Shown one piece after another: positions 7,017 through 15,449 of a DNA stretch of 64,000 bases (within the stretch, counting starts at the first letter, position 1; every line of letters starts with the position of its first letter). The position numbers and the translations under genes were made by a program. The stretch covers positions 1-64,000 of the forward strand of contig JAQBQB010000006.1 of NCBI GenBank assembly GCA_028287235.1. The letters are read 5' to 3'. Origin of the DNA: Gemmatimonadota bacterium. GTDB taxonomy: Bacteria; Gemmatimonadota; Gemmatimonadetes; Gemmatimonadales; Gemmatimonadaceae. Below the pieces are notes generated by a model. That model had not been told where the DNA came from. It did not search any database and saw nothing but the letters and a program-made list of their open reading frames with translations.

Positions 7017-8147
7017 TCAATCATCGGCGAAGATTCGCAAGCCGCCCCGCTCTGCGACATGATCGCCGGTTAGTGCGTCGATGTCGTCACCTGAATGCGC
7101 CAGGTACTCCGACCACGACACCGCGGGAGCCTCTCGGTCGTAGCAGAACTCGGGATCGCCAGCGATGAGATAGTCACTCGCAATATCCAAGAGTGGCAGG
7201 CTGGCCCGCTCCTCCAGCCATAGGAATTGTCCTTGAGGGTTTGCCTCCAGGAAAACGTGTTCGCCCTGCGGAGTGACGATGAAATCCACAGACGCGGTTG
7301 CCATTCCGGTCGACCGCAGGAAGCGGCGCGTACTCTCGGCAACCGCGTGGGGTAGCGAGTAAGGCTTCATGTCAACGAACCATTGCCCCATACGCCAATC
7401 AATGCGAGCGCGATCGTCGGACTGCGAGTCGATTTGAAGCGCGACTAGGTGATCGCCGAAACACGCTACTCGTACCTCGAACGCCTTCTCCACCAGCGGT
7501 TGTAGGATGGCCGGACAGAGACGCAGCGTATCTTCTGGTTGAAGATCGGCCGTTGAAATGGAACTCGTATACGTCGCGAATCTCCTGCCGTCTGCGGTCT
7601 CCCACGACGCGCGCTCCAAGAGCTTGTACGCCGCAACTCCGCCGCACGCCTCAACAAACGCTCGCATCTCGGCCGGATCATTTGTCACCGTAGTGCGCGG
7701 CACGGCAAGCCCCGCGCGGCGCGCCTCGCGAAGTTGATACACCTTGTGCGTATGCGTGACATGGCGTTGATAATGGCTAACCCAATAGACGGAAGGGCCG
7801 TCGAGGGAAGCAAGAAAATCCCAGAGTAACCGAGTGCAGTGACGCGTTGCAACTTCGCGGTCGCCGAGGTGCATGCTGTCAGGGAGCCATGCATCGTCCA
7901 CTCGTCTCAGCCATATCGTGTCGAACCTGTTGCCGCGTTCGATTTCTTCATTGGACCGACGGAGTACGGTCGCAGTCCTCCCGGTTGTCGCCTCGTTTCC
8001 CTCGTGTAGAGTGATACTCGTCCGCGTCGGCAGGTCCGCGCAAAAGAATTCCTCGCAGATGTGGCCCTTCTTTCTGACTGCAAATGCTGTCGCTCTCGCG
8101 TGGAGGTCCCTCGGATGTGACACGATTAGTATTCGCTTCTGTTTCAT
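7017..8147 (-). CDS. ATP-grasp RiPP maturase, MvdD/MdnC-like
   Basis: A 376-residue ATP-grasp ligase. The N-terminal part (about 1-130) has the RILIVSHPRDLHA strand and the YWVSHYQRH segment of peptide-maturing ATP-grasp enzymes. In the ATP-grasp fold, K175 (AAYKLLER) is a likely nucleotide contact, and ILQPLVEKAFEVRVACFG (residues 214-231) is the hallmark 'Q..v.K..E.RV' block. Further C-terminal, ALQIDSQ and DWR (250-252) follow, then VDFIVTPQGEHVFLEANPQG with D288, E301 and N303 as metal ligands. These blocks match MvdD/MdnC ligases, which activate Asp/Glu side chains with ATP and join them to Ser/Thr (ester) or Lys (amide). A small peptide with a Ser/Thr-acidic core lies downstream. Start chosen for GAGGAAAG upstream. 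Confidence 0.88.
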   Translation of the reverse strand: MKQKRILIVSHPRDLHARATAFAVRKKGHICEEFFCADLPTRTSITLHEGNEATTGRTATVLRRSNEEIERGNRFDTIWLRRVDDAWLPDSMHLGDREVATRHCTRLLWDFLASLDGPSVYWVSHYQRHVTHTHKVYQLREARRAGLAVPRTTVTNDPAEMRAFVEACGGVAAYKLLERASWETADGRRFATYTSSISTADLQPEDTLRLCPAILQPLVEKAFEVRVACFGDHLVALQIDSQSDDRARIDWRMGQWFVDMKPYSLPHAVAESTRRFLRSTGMATASVDFIVTPQGEHVFLEANPQGQFLWLEERASLPLLDIASDYLIAGDPEFCYDREAPAVSWSEYLAHSGDDIDALTGDHVAERGGLRIFADD

Positions 8148-8926
8148 GGGTCGCTTTCCTCGCTAGCGGGATGGCAACATCTCGTTCAATTCGCCGCCAT
8201 CCGATCGCCCATCCCGAGTACCGATATTTGCGGCGCCTCCGGCGTCCGCTGACTTTCAGGGATTGCCGCTCGTTTCGGACGCGACATGTAACGCGCGTCG
8301 AGCCCCTGCACGTCCGGCGGCGCATGCGACCTTGCACGCAGGCACGTCATGTCGTTCGACGTGCTGCCCGTTCGAGCAGCAACGCTCTCGCCAACTGCGA
8401 TCACACACACGCGCAATCGCGATGGATCGAGTACCCTGGGATGGCCATATTACCGCGCAGCGTCGCGCTGGTCCTAATTGCGCATCGCCCGATTCGCACC
8501 ACCCGGTCGTTCGCACGCCAATGCCGGCGAACGGCGTGGAGCGCTGCGGATGTCGGTCGCGACTCTCGCCAATTTTTGTATCGCGCCTAAGTGTTGTCAA
8601 GTGGTGAGTGAGAGGGCCTTCGCCAACGATTAGAAGCCTTTAATCCAATTAACTTTTCTTAGCGATGTTGAGCGGTTCCAAATGCAGACTTTCGCATGAA
8701 TCCAACTCCATTTCGGTGGATGCTGAGAAAGACCCGTCGCCTCGTCACTGACGGTCGGTGCAACCGGCAACGCTTGGTCGGCCGTGCATGCGATCGACGG
8801 GCCCGCGGATCAACAGAGCCATCAGCAATCGCACGGGCCTTTTGATTCGGTGCATAGATAGCTCGGTGTGAGGGTGGCACGAGCTCCTGCATCTTCACGG
8901 CGGGCAGATGCGACATGCCATCGTGG
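8148..8926. other. long non-coding or leader region upstream of the ATP-grasp gene
   Basis: About 780 bp lack a convincing gene. Overlapping frames on the minus strand (for example 8186-8416, TTG start, 40 bp before the ligase) have no family match or good ribosome site. A distinctly A/T-rich patch lies near 8635-8680 and could hold the promoter for the minus-strand operon, which would then have a leader of roughly 500 nt. Nothing else was recognised. Confidence 0.45.
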
Positions 8927-8960
8927 CCGCGTTCGTCCGCGTCCCCCGCTGTTGTCGTCG
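8927..8960. repeat. dispersed 34-bp repeat, copy A
   Basis: The sequence starting CCGCGTTCGTCCGCGTCCCC and ending GCTGTTGTCGTCG is repeated at 12656-12688, differing only by one extra C here. Both copies lie just past the stop codon of a minus-strand gene; this one is 9 bp after the ADOP permease stop. Confidence 0.75.
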
Positions 8961-8969
8961 CCGCACCCG

Positions 8970-11720
8970 CTACTCTAACCGCAGCGCTTCCAACGGCCCG
9001 ACCTTCGCCGCTCGTCTCGCCGGCAAATAGCTCGCGACGACGGCCGTCGTCACCAGCACGACGATCGCGATGCTCAGCGACGGCAAGTCGATCGCTCCGA
9101 CGCCAAAGAGCTGCGCGCGAATCAACCGCGTTGCCGCAATCCCCGCCGGTACGCCGATGACGACTCCCATGATGGCCACGCGCACCGCTTCGCCGAGCAC
9201 CATTCTCGTCACCTCGCCCGGCTCAGCGCCGAGCGCCGCGCGTAGTCCGAACTCGCTGGTGCGCTGGCTGGTCGAATACGCCGTGACCCCATACAGCCCG
9301 AGTGCCGCGAGTATCAACGTGGCGATGCAGAAGAACATCGTCACCTGCACGAGCAGCATGTCCTGCGATACGGTGCCGCGCACGAGATCGTTCACCGGAT
9401 CGACGACGATCGGCAGCGTCGGGTCGACCTCTTCGATCGCATGGCGAATTGGTTCCACCAAACGGGACGGATCTCCACGAACGTGCACCGACAGTTTGGC
9501 TTGCCCCGATTCGCCGGTGGTCGGATCGTTGAACGCGACGTACATCTCGCGACGCGGTCTACCGCGGACGTTTCTGCTCTGAAAGTCCCGGACGACGCCG
9601 ACGATGGTGTACGGAACGCTGCCAAGCGTCGCCGTAGCGCCGAGTGGATCGCGAGCGCCGAAATACCGCTTCGCCATCGTCTCGTTGATCACCGTGCCGA
9701 GCGGTCTGGTCTCGAGATCTTGGCGGTCGATGTCGCGGCCGCGAATCAAGCGCGCGCCGATGGCGTGGAAGAAGTTCGGGCCCACGCGATCGACTGATAC
9801 CCGGCGCTCCGAATCGGCTTGCGGAACGAAGCCCGACACATTGACGTAATAGCCGGACAGGCCACCACTGAACAATCCGTGATCGGCGAACGCGGCCGCG
9901 TCCACGCCAGGCACTCGGCTGACGCGGTCTGCAAGGTCGCGCCGGAACTGCGCCAGGCGCGCTCCGACGTACGGCGACCGCGCCGTCCGCACGCGCACGG
10001 CGACCAGGTGATCGCGATCCACTCCGATATCGCTATGCAGGAGCTGCTGCATGCTGCGGACGAGTAATCCGCCGGCGATGAGCAACAGCATCGCTAAGGC
10101 GATTTGCGCCACGACGAGCGCGCGCCCGAACGGAATACGGCCTCCTCCAACTCGCGCGGCGCCCATCAAGTTGCGTCCCTGCGAGCGCAACGACGTTGCG
10201 AGATCGACCCGCGTCGCGCGGAATGCAGGCAGCAGGCCGAAGAGCAAAACGCACACGAGCGTCAGCGTCGCCGTGAAGGCGAGCACGCGGGCGTCGGGCG
10301 CCGTATCGATGGCGATCGGGCTGGCGGTGTTCGAACCGCTCACGGTCGTGAGCAACACGCGGCTGCCCCACGCCGCCGCGAATAGACCGAGTACGCTCGA
10401 CACGATCGCGAGCAACGCGCCCTCGACGAGCATTTGCTGCATCAACCGTCCGCGGCCCGCGCCGAGCGTCATGCGGACCGTCATCTCACGACTCCGGGCG
10501 ACGGTGCGCGCGAGCATGAGACTCGACACGTTTGCGCAGACGACGAGAATGACCAAGCCGACGGCCGCCATCAGCACCCAGAGCGCCTTTCCGTATTCGG
10601 CGCGCCGTTCGGAGAACCCGCGGGCGCCCGACACGACGTGAATGGGCGTGTCCTCGAGGCCGTCCTCGAACTGCGACAGATCGCGGCCGGAGAGATGTTC
10701 GCGAATCGCATTCGCCTCGATCGCGCTGACCTCCAGACGGGCCTTCTCGAGCGTGACGCCCGGCCTGAGACGCCCCATCATCACGACCCACGACCACGCG
10801 CGGTCGTCCAGCAGATTCATACCCGGCTGAATCACGGGGTCCATCATCATGGGGAGCCAGAAGTCCACCGGCTGGCCGACAACGTCGCCGCCGAACCCCG
10901 GCGGCGTGATGCCGATGATGGTCACCGTGACGTCGTTGACGCGCATGACGCTGCCGATCGCCGCACGCGATCCCGAGAAGCGGCGCTGCCAATAGTCGTA
11001 CGTGAGGACGGCGACGGGATCTTGCCCCGGCGTCTCGTCTTCGGCTGCCGCAAAAGTGCGCCCCGCATACGCCGATACGCCGAGCACGGAAAAGAAATTT
11101 CCGGTGACGAATCGTGCGTGCGGCTGTTCAGCGGTTGCATTGGCGCTCGGGCCGATCTTCACGTCGATCGGTCCGGACCACCCACTCGCGTACATGTCTC
11201 CGAACACCGTGTTCCGCGCACGCACGTCTCGATAGAGCAGGAACGACACGTAGTCGGTGGTCGGGGAGCCGACATTGTTCTCATTCACCGCGGCGGGATC
11301 GCCCACGATCACGAGTTGCTCGGGATGCGGCACCGGAAGCGGTCGCAGCATGAGCGCGTCGACGAGCGTGAAGATCGCCGTATTGGCACCGATGCCGAGT
11401 GCGAGCGTGGCGATGACCGTGACGGTGGAGGCGGGTCGGCTTTTGAGCGACCGGGCCGCATAGCGCAGATCGCGCGCGATCGACTCCAGCCGAGCGGTCC
11501 CGCGCGCGTCGCGGCTCGTCTCTTTCGTCTGCTCAATGCCGCCGAACTCGAGGCGTGCGCGGCGCAGCGCCGCCTCCGGCGACATGCCCTGCCGCTCGTG
11601 CTTCGCAGCCTCGTGCTCGACGTGGAAGCGGAGCTCGTCGTCGAGCTCCTGCTCGACGGAGGCACGTGAGAACAAGGCGCGCAGACGATACCGGATGTCG
11701 CTGAGGGCTCGAGAGAGCAT
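8970..11720 (-). CDS. ADOP family ABC permease with N-terminal soluble region
   Basis: A 916-residue permease. It begins with the conserved ADOP leader (about residues 1-90), including VEQELDDELRFHVEHEAAKH and 'EAALRRARLEFGG', then LRYAARSLKSRPASTVTVI and the first membrane helix (LALGIGANTAIFTLVDALML). Two MacB_PCD periplasmic domains alternate with FtsX helix blocks, ending ARRAAKVGPLEALRLE. No ATPase domain is fused. ADOP proteins are abundant in Acidobacteriota and Gemmatimonadota, usually directly behind a PadR-like regulator, exactly as here with a 15-bp gap. They are thought to act in export or envelope functions, but the substrate is unknown. Confidence 0.92.
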   Translation of the reverse strand: MLSRALSDIRYRLRALFSRASVEQELDDELRFHVEHEAAKHERQGMSPEAALRRARLEFGGIEQTKETSRDARGTARLESIARDLRYAARSLKSRPASTVTVIATLALGIGANTAIFTLVDALMLRPLPVPHPEQLVIVGDPAAVNENNVGSPTTDYVSFLLYRDVRARNTVFGDMYASGWSGPIDVKIGPSANATAEQPHARFVTGNFFSVLGVSAYAGRTFAAAEDETPGQDPVAVLTYDYWQRRFSGSRAAIGSVMRVNDVTVTIIGITPPGFGGDVVGQPVDFWLPMMMDPVIQPGMNLLDDRAWSWVVMMGRLRPGVTLEKARLEVSAIEANAIREHLSGRDLSQFEDGLEDTPIHVVSGARGFSERRAEYGKALWVLMAAVGLVILVVCANVSSLMLARTVARSREMTVRMTLGAGRGRLMQQMLVEGALLAIVSSVLGLFAAAWGSRVLLTTVSGSNTASPIAIDTAPDARVLAFTATLTLVCVLLFGLLPAFRATRVDLATSLRSQGRNLMGAARVGGGRIPFGRALVVAQIALAMLLLIAGGLLVRSMQQLLHSDIGVDRDHLVAVRVRTARSPYVGARLAQFRRDLADRVSRVPGVDAAAFADHGLFSGGLSGYYVNVSGFVPQADSERRVSVDRVGPNFFHAIGARLIRGRDIDRQDLETRPLGTVINETMAKRYFGARDPLGATATLGSVPYTIVGVVRDFQSRNVRGRPRREMYVAFNDPTTGESGQAKLSVHVRGDPSRLVEPIRHAIEEVDPTLPIVVDPVNDLVRGTVSQDMLLVQVTMFFCIATLILAALGLYGVTAYSTSQRTSEFGLRAALGAEPGEVTRMVLGEAVRVAIMGVVIGVPAGIAATRLIRAQLFGVGAIDLPSLSIAIVVLVTTAVVASYLPARRAAKVGPLEALRLE

Positions 11721-11735
11721 GGTGTCCTCCGGTCC

Positions 11736-12068
11736 TTACGACATCCGCAAAACGAGCGCGACCGCCGTGGTCAGGCGCTCCCAATCCTTTGCTTCGGTCT
11801 CGAGGCGCTTGCGGCCGGCGCGCGCGAGCTCGTAGTACTTGGCGCGGCGATTGTTGTCGGACACGCCCCACGAGGCAGTGATCCATCCGCGGCGCTCGAG
11901 CCGATGCAGTGCCGGGTACAGCGAGCCTTGTGGGATCTGCAGCGTTTCGCGCGACACTTGCTGGATGCGCTCGGAGATCCCCCAGCCGTGCATCGGCTCG
12001 AGCGAGAGCGCCTTGAGAATCAGGAGGTCGAGCGTGCCTTGCGGCAGGTCGAGTCGGGCCTCGGTCAC
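11736..12068 (-). CDS. PadR family transcriptional regulator
   Basis: A 110-residue winged-helix protein with the PadR signature: LPQGTLDLLILKALSLEPMH near the N-terminus, then GWGISERIQQ, 'LQIPQGSLYPALHRLERRGW', and the wing with RRAKYYELARAGRKRL. The C-terminal helix that mediates dimerisation is short, as in the ADOP-associated group. It is transcribed with the ADOP permease that starts 15 bp downstream and probably represses its own operon. The ligand is unknown. No operator is clear in the 140 bp upstream. Confidence 0.93.
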   Translation of the reverse strand: MTEARLDLPQGTLDLLILKALSLEPMHGWGISERIQQVSRETLQIPQGSLYPALHRLERRGWITASWGVSDNNRRAKYYELARAGRKRLETEAKDWERLTTAVALVLRMS

Positions 12069-12211
12069 GGTTCCCCTTATCTTCTACAGGTCGGCGGAAG
12101 TATGCAGCCGCTCTTGTAGAAGGGCAAGAGGTCCACGCGTACGGCAGCTTGCGCACCACGCGTCCGGGCGCGTTCATCCTCCATGGATCGTCCACTCGAT
12201 GGGACAAGACA

Positions 12212-12655
12212 ATGACAACCGCCGACCTGCTCGTCTTCATCCGCTCGCAACACCTCGCCGTGCAAGCATCGCGCGGTGCGGGCGAGACCGTGCAAGCCGC
12301 GCTCGTCGGCATCGCGGTGACTGACGCCTTCGAGCTCGTGTTCGACTCGCTGAGCGCGACGCGCAAAGTCCGCAACGTGCGCGCGCAGCCGCACGTCGCA
12401 TTCGTCCTCGGGGGATGGCAGCCCGGCGATGAACGTACAGTGCAGTACGAAGGAGTCGCCGATGAGCCGAGCGGACCGGTCGCGCGCAGCGATCCCCCGG
12501 TCGTGCCATACGCTCGACCGGTCATCCCGAGCGAAGCGAGGGATCTTGCCGAACGTCCTTTGAGCCGGCTTCACGCCCGGTACGAAAGATCCCTCGTCGC
12601 TACGCTCCTCGATATGACCATCATCAGGGTGTGTCCGCGTTGGTCCGCGCCGTGA
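12212..12655 (+). pseudogene. truncated pyridoxamine-phosphate-oxidase family gene
   Basis: From the ATG at 12212 the first 85-90 residues match small PPOX-fold proteins that bind flavin or reduce small molecules: 'MTTADLLVFIRSQHLAVQAS', AALVGIAVTDAFELVFDSL, SATRKVRNVRAQPHVAFVLG and TVQYEGVADEPSGP. Where such proteins normally continue for another 40-50 residues, the reading runs into a dispersed inverted repeat at 12521 and continues as unrelated sequence (VIPSEARDLAERP...) to a TGA at 12655. The typical C-terminal helix and strand are missing, so the product is probably non-functional. The repeat's insertion or associated deletion is the likely cause. Confidence 0.75.
12521..12617. repeat. 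imperfect inverted repeat of the GTCATCCCGAGCGAAGCGAG type
   Basis: The left arm begins GTCATCCCGAGCGAAGCGAG and ends GGATCTT (12521-12547). The right arm (12585-12617) is its imperfect reverse complement, reading on the other strand GTCATATCGAGGAGCGTAGC followed by GACGAGGGATCTT. This pair of arms is a well-known dispersed palindromic element in many high-GC bacteria. It sits inside the PPOX-like reading frame. Confidence 0.85.
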
Positions 12656-12688
12656 CCGCGTTCGTCCGCGTCCCCGCTGTTGTCGTCG
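12656..12688. repeat. dispersed 33-bp repeat, copy B
   Basis: Identical to the copy at 8927-8960 except for one missing C in the C-run. It lies 50 bp past the stop of the minus-strand histidine kinase gene. The bases just before it contain a shorter imitation (CCGCGTTGGTCCGCG at 12636-12650), suggesting local duplication. Confidence 0.7.
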
Positions 12689-12738
12689 GCCCGCTCATGC
12701 TGCCTGCGCTCGACATCTACGCTAGCCGGAGCTCTTCA

Positions 12739-14049
12739 TCAAACCGACGCTTGCCTCGGCAAAACGAGCGTGAACGTCGATCCACACCCCGGCTCGCTCA
12801 CCGCCGTGACGTCGCCGCCCATACCGCGCGCAAGCTGGCGGCTGATCGACAGCCCCAGCCCCGTGCCTTGCGCCGTGCGCGTCAGCTGCTGCTCTCCCTG
12901 CACGAACGGCTCGAAGATCGAATCCAGCAGCTCCCGGTTGATCCCGCGGCCGGTGTCGGTGACCGCGATCTGCACCCACCGCTCGTTCGTCGTGCACCGA
13001 AGCTCGATCCGTCCGCCGTCCGTGAACTTCACCGCGTTGGATAGGAGATTCAGCATGATCTGCTCGACCTTGTTTCGGTCGGCATACGCGTGCACGCCGG
13101 CGCCGCACGGCACGAAGTGGTAGGCGATTCCCTTCTTCGCGAGCGTCGGCGCGACGAACGCGTCCAGCGTTTGCAGCAGATCGTCGATCGGCACGTCGCC
13201 GAGCAGAAATTCGAGCCGGCCCGACTCGAGCTTCGCGATGTCGAGCACGTCCTCGATCAGGCGAAGGAGTGTTTCCTGATTGTGCTTGACCCGCGCGAGA
13301 TCGGACCGCTGTTCGTGCGACAGCGCACCGCGCAACCCGAGCTCCATGAGCTCGACGTAGCCCGCGATCGCGTTCAACGGCGTTCGGAGCTCATGGCTCA
13401 TCGTCGCGAGAAACTGAGTCTTCGCCTGGCTCGCGCGCTCGGCGTCCCCCTGTGCGTTCCGCGCGGCCTCCACCGCTCGCTGCAGCTCTTCGTTCGTTTG
13501 CTCGAGCTCTTCCTGGAGCGACTGCGCCTCGTCGACTTGCGCCTCCAGCTCGAGCGCCTGCTGCTGCAGCTGCTCCGAGAGCTCGCGTTCCGCGCGGCGC
13601 AACCGGTTCGACTCGGTAGTGTCGCGCGCGATCTTCGCGGCGCCGATCACGCTCCCTTCGCCGTCGCAGATGGGGGAGACGCTCAACGATACGTCGATGC
13701 GCCTTCCATCCTTCCGAACGCGCACGGTCTCGAAGTGCTCGATGCGCTCGCCGCGCGACAGCTTGGCGACGATGTCGTGCTCTTCGGATTGCAGCTCACC
13801 CGGGATCAACATGAGCACGGATCGTCCGACCGCCTCCTCGGCGGTGTAGCCGAACATCCGCGTCGCGCCCGCGTTCCAGCTGCGGATGACGCTATCGAGC
13901 GTCTTTCCAATGATGGCGTCGTCCGACGAATCGACGATCGCCGCGAGCCACTCGGCGGGATGCGACGCCCATGGCAGGCTGGACTGCGCGAGATTCTGAG
14001 CCGGCGTATTCGAGCTTCGTCGGGAGTTGTTCGACACCAGGAGAGCCAA
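12739..14049 (-). CDS. PAS-domain sensor histidine kinase
   Basis: A 436-residue soluble kinase with no membrane segment. A PAS domain (about 30-150) contains '[24 protein letters not shown]' in part and ends in [15 protein letters not shown] Gln/Glu-rich coiled coil follows (about 150-210). The HisKA box is [20 protein letters not shown] with the phospho-accepting His. The ATPase part shows N (LLSNAVKF), G1 (DTGRGIN) and G2 (GTGLGLSIS) boxes. It has no adjacent response regulator. The start is uncertain: a TTG at 14049 or a GTG 12 bp further in are both possible. The PAS domain suggests cytoplasmic sensing, perhaps of redox state or a small molecule. Confidence 0.9.
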   Translation of the reverse strand: MALLVSNNSRRSSNTPAQNLAQSSLPWASHPAEWLAAIVDSSDDAIIGKTLDSVIRSWNAGATRMFGYTAEEAVGRSVLMLIPGELQSEEHDIVAKLSRGERIEHFETVRVRKDGRRIDVSLSVSPICDGEGSVIGAAKIARDTTESNRLRRAERELSEQLQQQALELEAQVDEAQSLQEELEQTNEELQRAVEAARNAQGDAERASQAKTQFLATMSHELRTPLNAIAGYVELMELGLRGALSHEQRSDLARVKHNQETLLRLIEDVLDIAKLESGRLEFLLGDVPIDDLLQTLDAFVAPTLAKKGIAYHFVPCGAGVHAYADRNKVEQIMLNLLSNAVKFTDGGRIELRCTTNERWVQIAVTDTGRGINRELLDSIFEPFVQGEQQLTRTAQGTGLGLSISRQLARGMGGDVTAVSEPGCGSTFTLVLPRQASV

Positions 14050-14099
14050 GACGGGTCAATGAGATCGCGGACTGAGCGCTAATGCACAACGTGCGCCCG

Positions 14100-14360
14100 C
14101 TAGTCTCGGCGCTCGATTCGCCAACTGCCGGTGTGTGGTGTCCGCCCGATCGGCTCACCGCGCGCGCAGTACGCACGGAGCTCGGCAGGTGACGCCTCCT
14201 CCCACGCCGGGGGGATGGGCACGAGTCGGCGCCGCTCCTGCGCAGACTCGAAGGTGAGCCACCCGAGCTGCATGGTGCCCATGACGCCGGTCGTGGACGG
14301 CACGGTGCTCCAAACCTTCCAATGAACACCGGCTGCGTCGCTAAACTCGCGGATGGGCAT
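14100..14360 (-). CDS. conserved small protein of unknown function
   Basis: An 86-residue protein with the recognisable layout of a small family seen in Gemmatimonadota-like genomes: an N-terminal 'MPIREFSDAAGVHWKVW' segment, then GWLTFESAQERRRLVPIPP.W.EAS and a short helix with 'LRAYCARGEP'. It has no signal peptide or membrane helix. The family name and function are unknown to me. It stands alone on the minus strand, 39 bp upstream (in transcription sense) of which lies a perfect TGTGA-N6-TCACA palindrome. Confidence 0.6.
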   Translation of the reverse strand: MPIREFSDAAGVHWKVWSTVPSTTGVMGTMQLGWLTFESAQERRRLVPIPPAWEEASPAELRAYCARGEPIGRTPHTGSWRIERRD

Positions 14361-14391
14361 ACGGCTGAGTATCGCAATTCAGATTCCAGAT

Positions 14392-14425
14392 GGGGCCGGT
14401 TGTGATCTGCGTCACAAACAGCCCC
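14392..14425. promoter_or_regulatory. CRP/FNR-like palindrome, possibly part of a hairpin
   Basis: TTGTGA-TCTGCG-TCACAA (14400-14417) is a perfect CRP-type box centred about 49 bp upstream of the start at 14360. It is flanked symmetrically by GGGGC (14392-14396) and GCCCC (14421-14425), so the same DNA could fold as a stem-loop after the cupredoxin gene. Which role applies cannot be decided from sequence. Confidence 0.5.
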
Positions 14426-14437
14426 AGCCGAGAGAAA

Positions 14438-14827
14438 TCAGGGCACCGACGCTCGCGGTGCGACCACCACCACCGTCCCATGCATTCCCGGATGAATGTG
14501 ACAGTTGTACACGAACGTTCCCGCCGTCGAGAACGTGAGCGACTTGCTGACGTTCGCATTCGTGCCGTCGATGTTCGGGGGTGCGCCTGCCGGTTGGTTG
14601 TCGAAGAAGACGTTGTGCGCGACGGGCCCGAAGTCGATCACCACGGAGCCGCCGCGCTGAATCGTGACGGTGCCGGGTGTGAACACGAGCGACGGATCGG
14701 CTGACACTTCCTCGGTCAGCGGAATGGTGGCCGGTGCCGTGGCGGCCGCCGTCGTGACGGCTCCGCCGCACGCGGCGAGCATGCAGACCGCGATGAGCGG
14801 ACATCTCTTGACGTTGTTCATCCGCAT
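14438..14827 (-). CDS. cupredoxin-domain lipoprotein
   Basis: A 129-residue lipoprotein: a signal peptide ends in the lipobox LAAC (residue 20 region), followed by an Ala/Thr-rich linker. The cupredoxin domain begins with SLVFTPGTVTIQRGGSVVI. The type-1 copper ligands are all in place: His in VAHNVFF, then Cys, His and Met in the C-terminal loop YNCHIHPGMHG. It should bind one copper and transfer electrons or hold copper at the outer membrane or periplasm. It is six bases downstream of the second cupredoxin gene, so they form a two-gene operon transcribed leftward, divergent from tatA. Confidence 0.88.
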   Translation of the reverse strand: MRMNNVKRCPLIAVCMLAACGGAVTTAAATAPATIPLTEEVSADPSLVFTPGTVTIQRGGSVVIDFGPVAHNVFFDNQPAGAPPNIDGTNANVSKSLTFSTAGTFVYNCHIHPGMHGTVVVVAPRASVP

Positions 14828-14833
14828 CGTCTC

Positions 14834-15271
14834 CTACTGAACCGTGATCGTGCCGGCCATCGCCTGACCATGGATCTGGCAGTGGTAGGGGTAGGTGCCT
14901 TTCGCGAGGAACGTCCGGCTGAACGTTCCTTCCGACTGCAGCGCCGACTTGACGCCGTCGTCGAAGATGATGCCGTGCGTGACGCATGTGTCGCTCGTTC
15001 CGTACCCGGCGGAGCCGGTGCAGGCGTCCCAGGTCCAGTTCACCGTTTGTCCCGCCGACACCACGATCGTGCCTGGGGTGAACACGTTGTTGCCGACAGT
15101 CACTGCGTTGCCGGCTGACGCCGACGGCGGGCTCTGGGTCGGGGGACTCTGGGGCGCCGTCGACACGGTCGATGAACCGTTACCGGACGTGCTCCCGCCG
15201 CAGCTGGATGTGGCGATGGAGAAGGATGCGATGAGAGCCGCAAGTCCGACGAACGTTCTCATGGTGTACAT
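14834..15271 (-). CDS. second cupredoxin-domain secreted protein
   Basis: A 145-residue exported protein. After a hydrophobic signal (TFVGLAALIASFSIA) and a Cys (SSCGG) that may be lipidated, a Ser/Pro-rich linker of about 35 residues leads to a plastocyanin-like domain: VGNNVFTPGTIVVSAGQTV, TWDACTG..., a His in CVTHGIIF and the copper loop YHCQIHGQAMAG with Cys, His and Met. A pair of extra cysteines (DACTGS...DTCVTH) may form a disulfide. The ATG at 15271 was chosen; an in-frame ATG at 15262 is equally possible. It is the first gene of the cupredoxin pair and diverges from tatA. Confidence 0.85.
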   Translation of the reverse strand: MYTMRTFVGLAALIASFSIATSSCGGSTSGNGSSTVSTAPQSPPTQSPPSASAGNAVTVGNNVFTPGTIVVSAGQTVNWTWDACTGSAGYGTSDTCVTHGIIFDDGVKSALQSEGTFSRTFLAKGTYPYHCQIHGQAMAGTITVQ

Positions 15272-15449
15272 ATTGAGGTCGATGATTGAAATGTGAATGC
15301 GGGCGAGTGTCCATTTCGACGTACTGACCTCGGCGTACATGCATCTATTCCCCGGCGTGCGCGACCGCGATGGGGAATAAATCGGACGGCGGCGAAGTCT
15401 TGTTCGGCAGCAGGGCGATTCCGCCCGCGTCACTCGCCGAGGACCGGTC

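Noticed and set aside
8186-8416. Possible second precursor peptide upstream of the ATP-grasp gene
   Set aside because: TTG start without ribosome site, no Ser/Thr-acidic core and no similarity to the 54-residue peptide.
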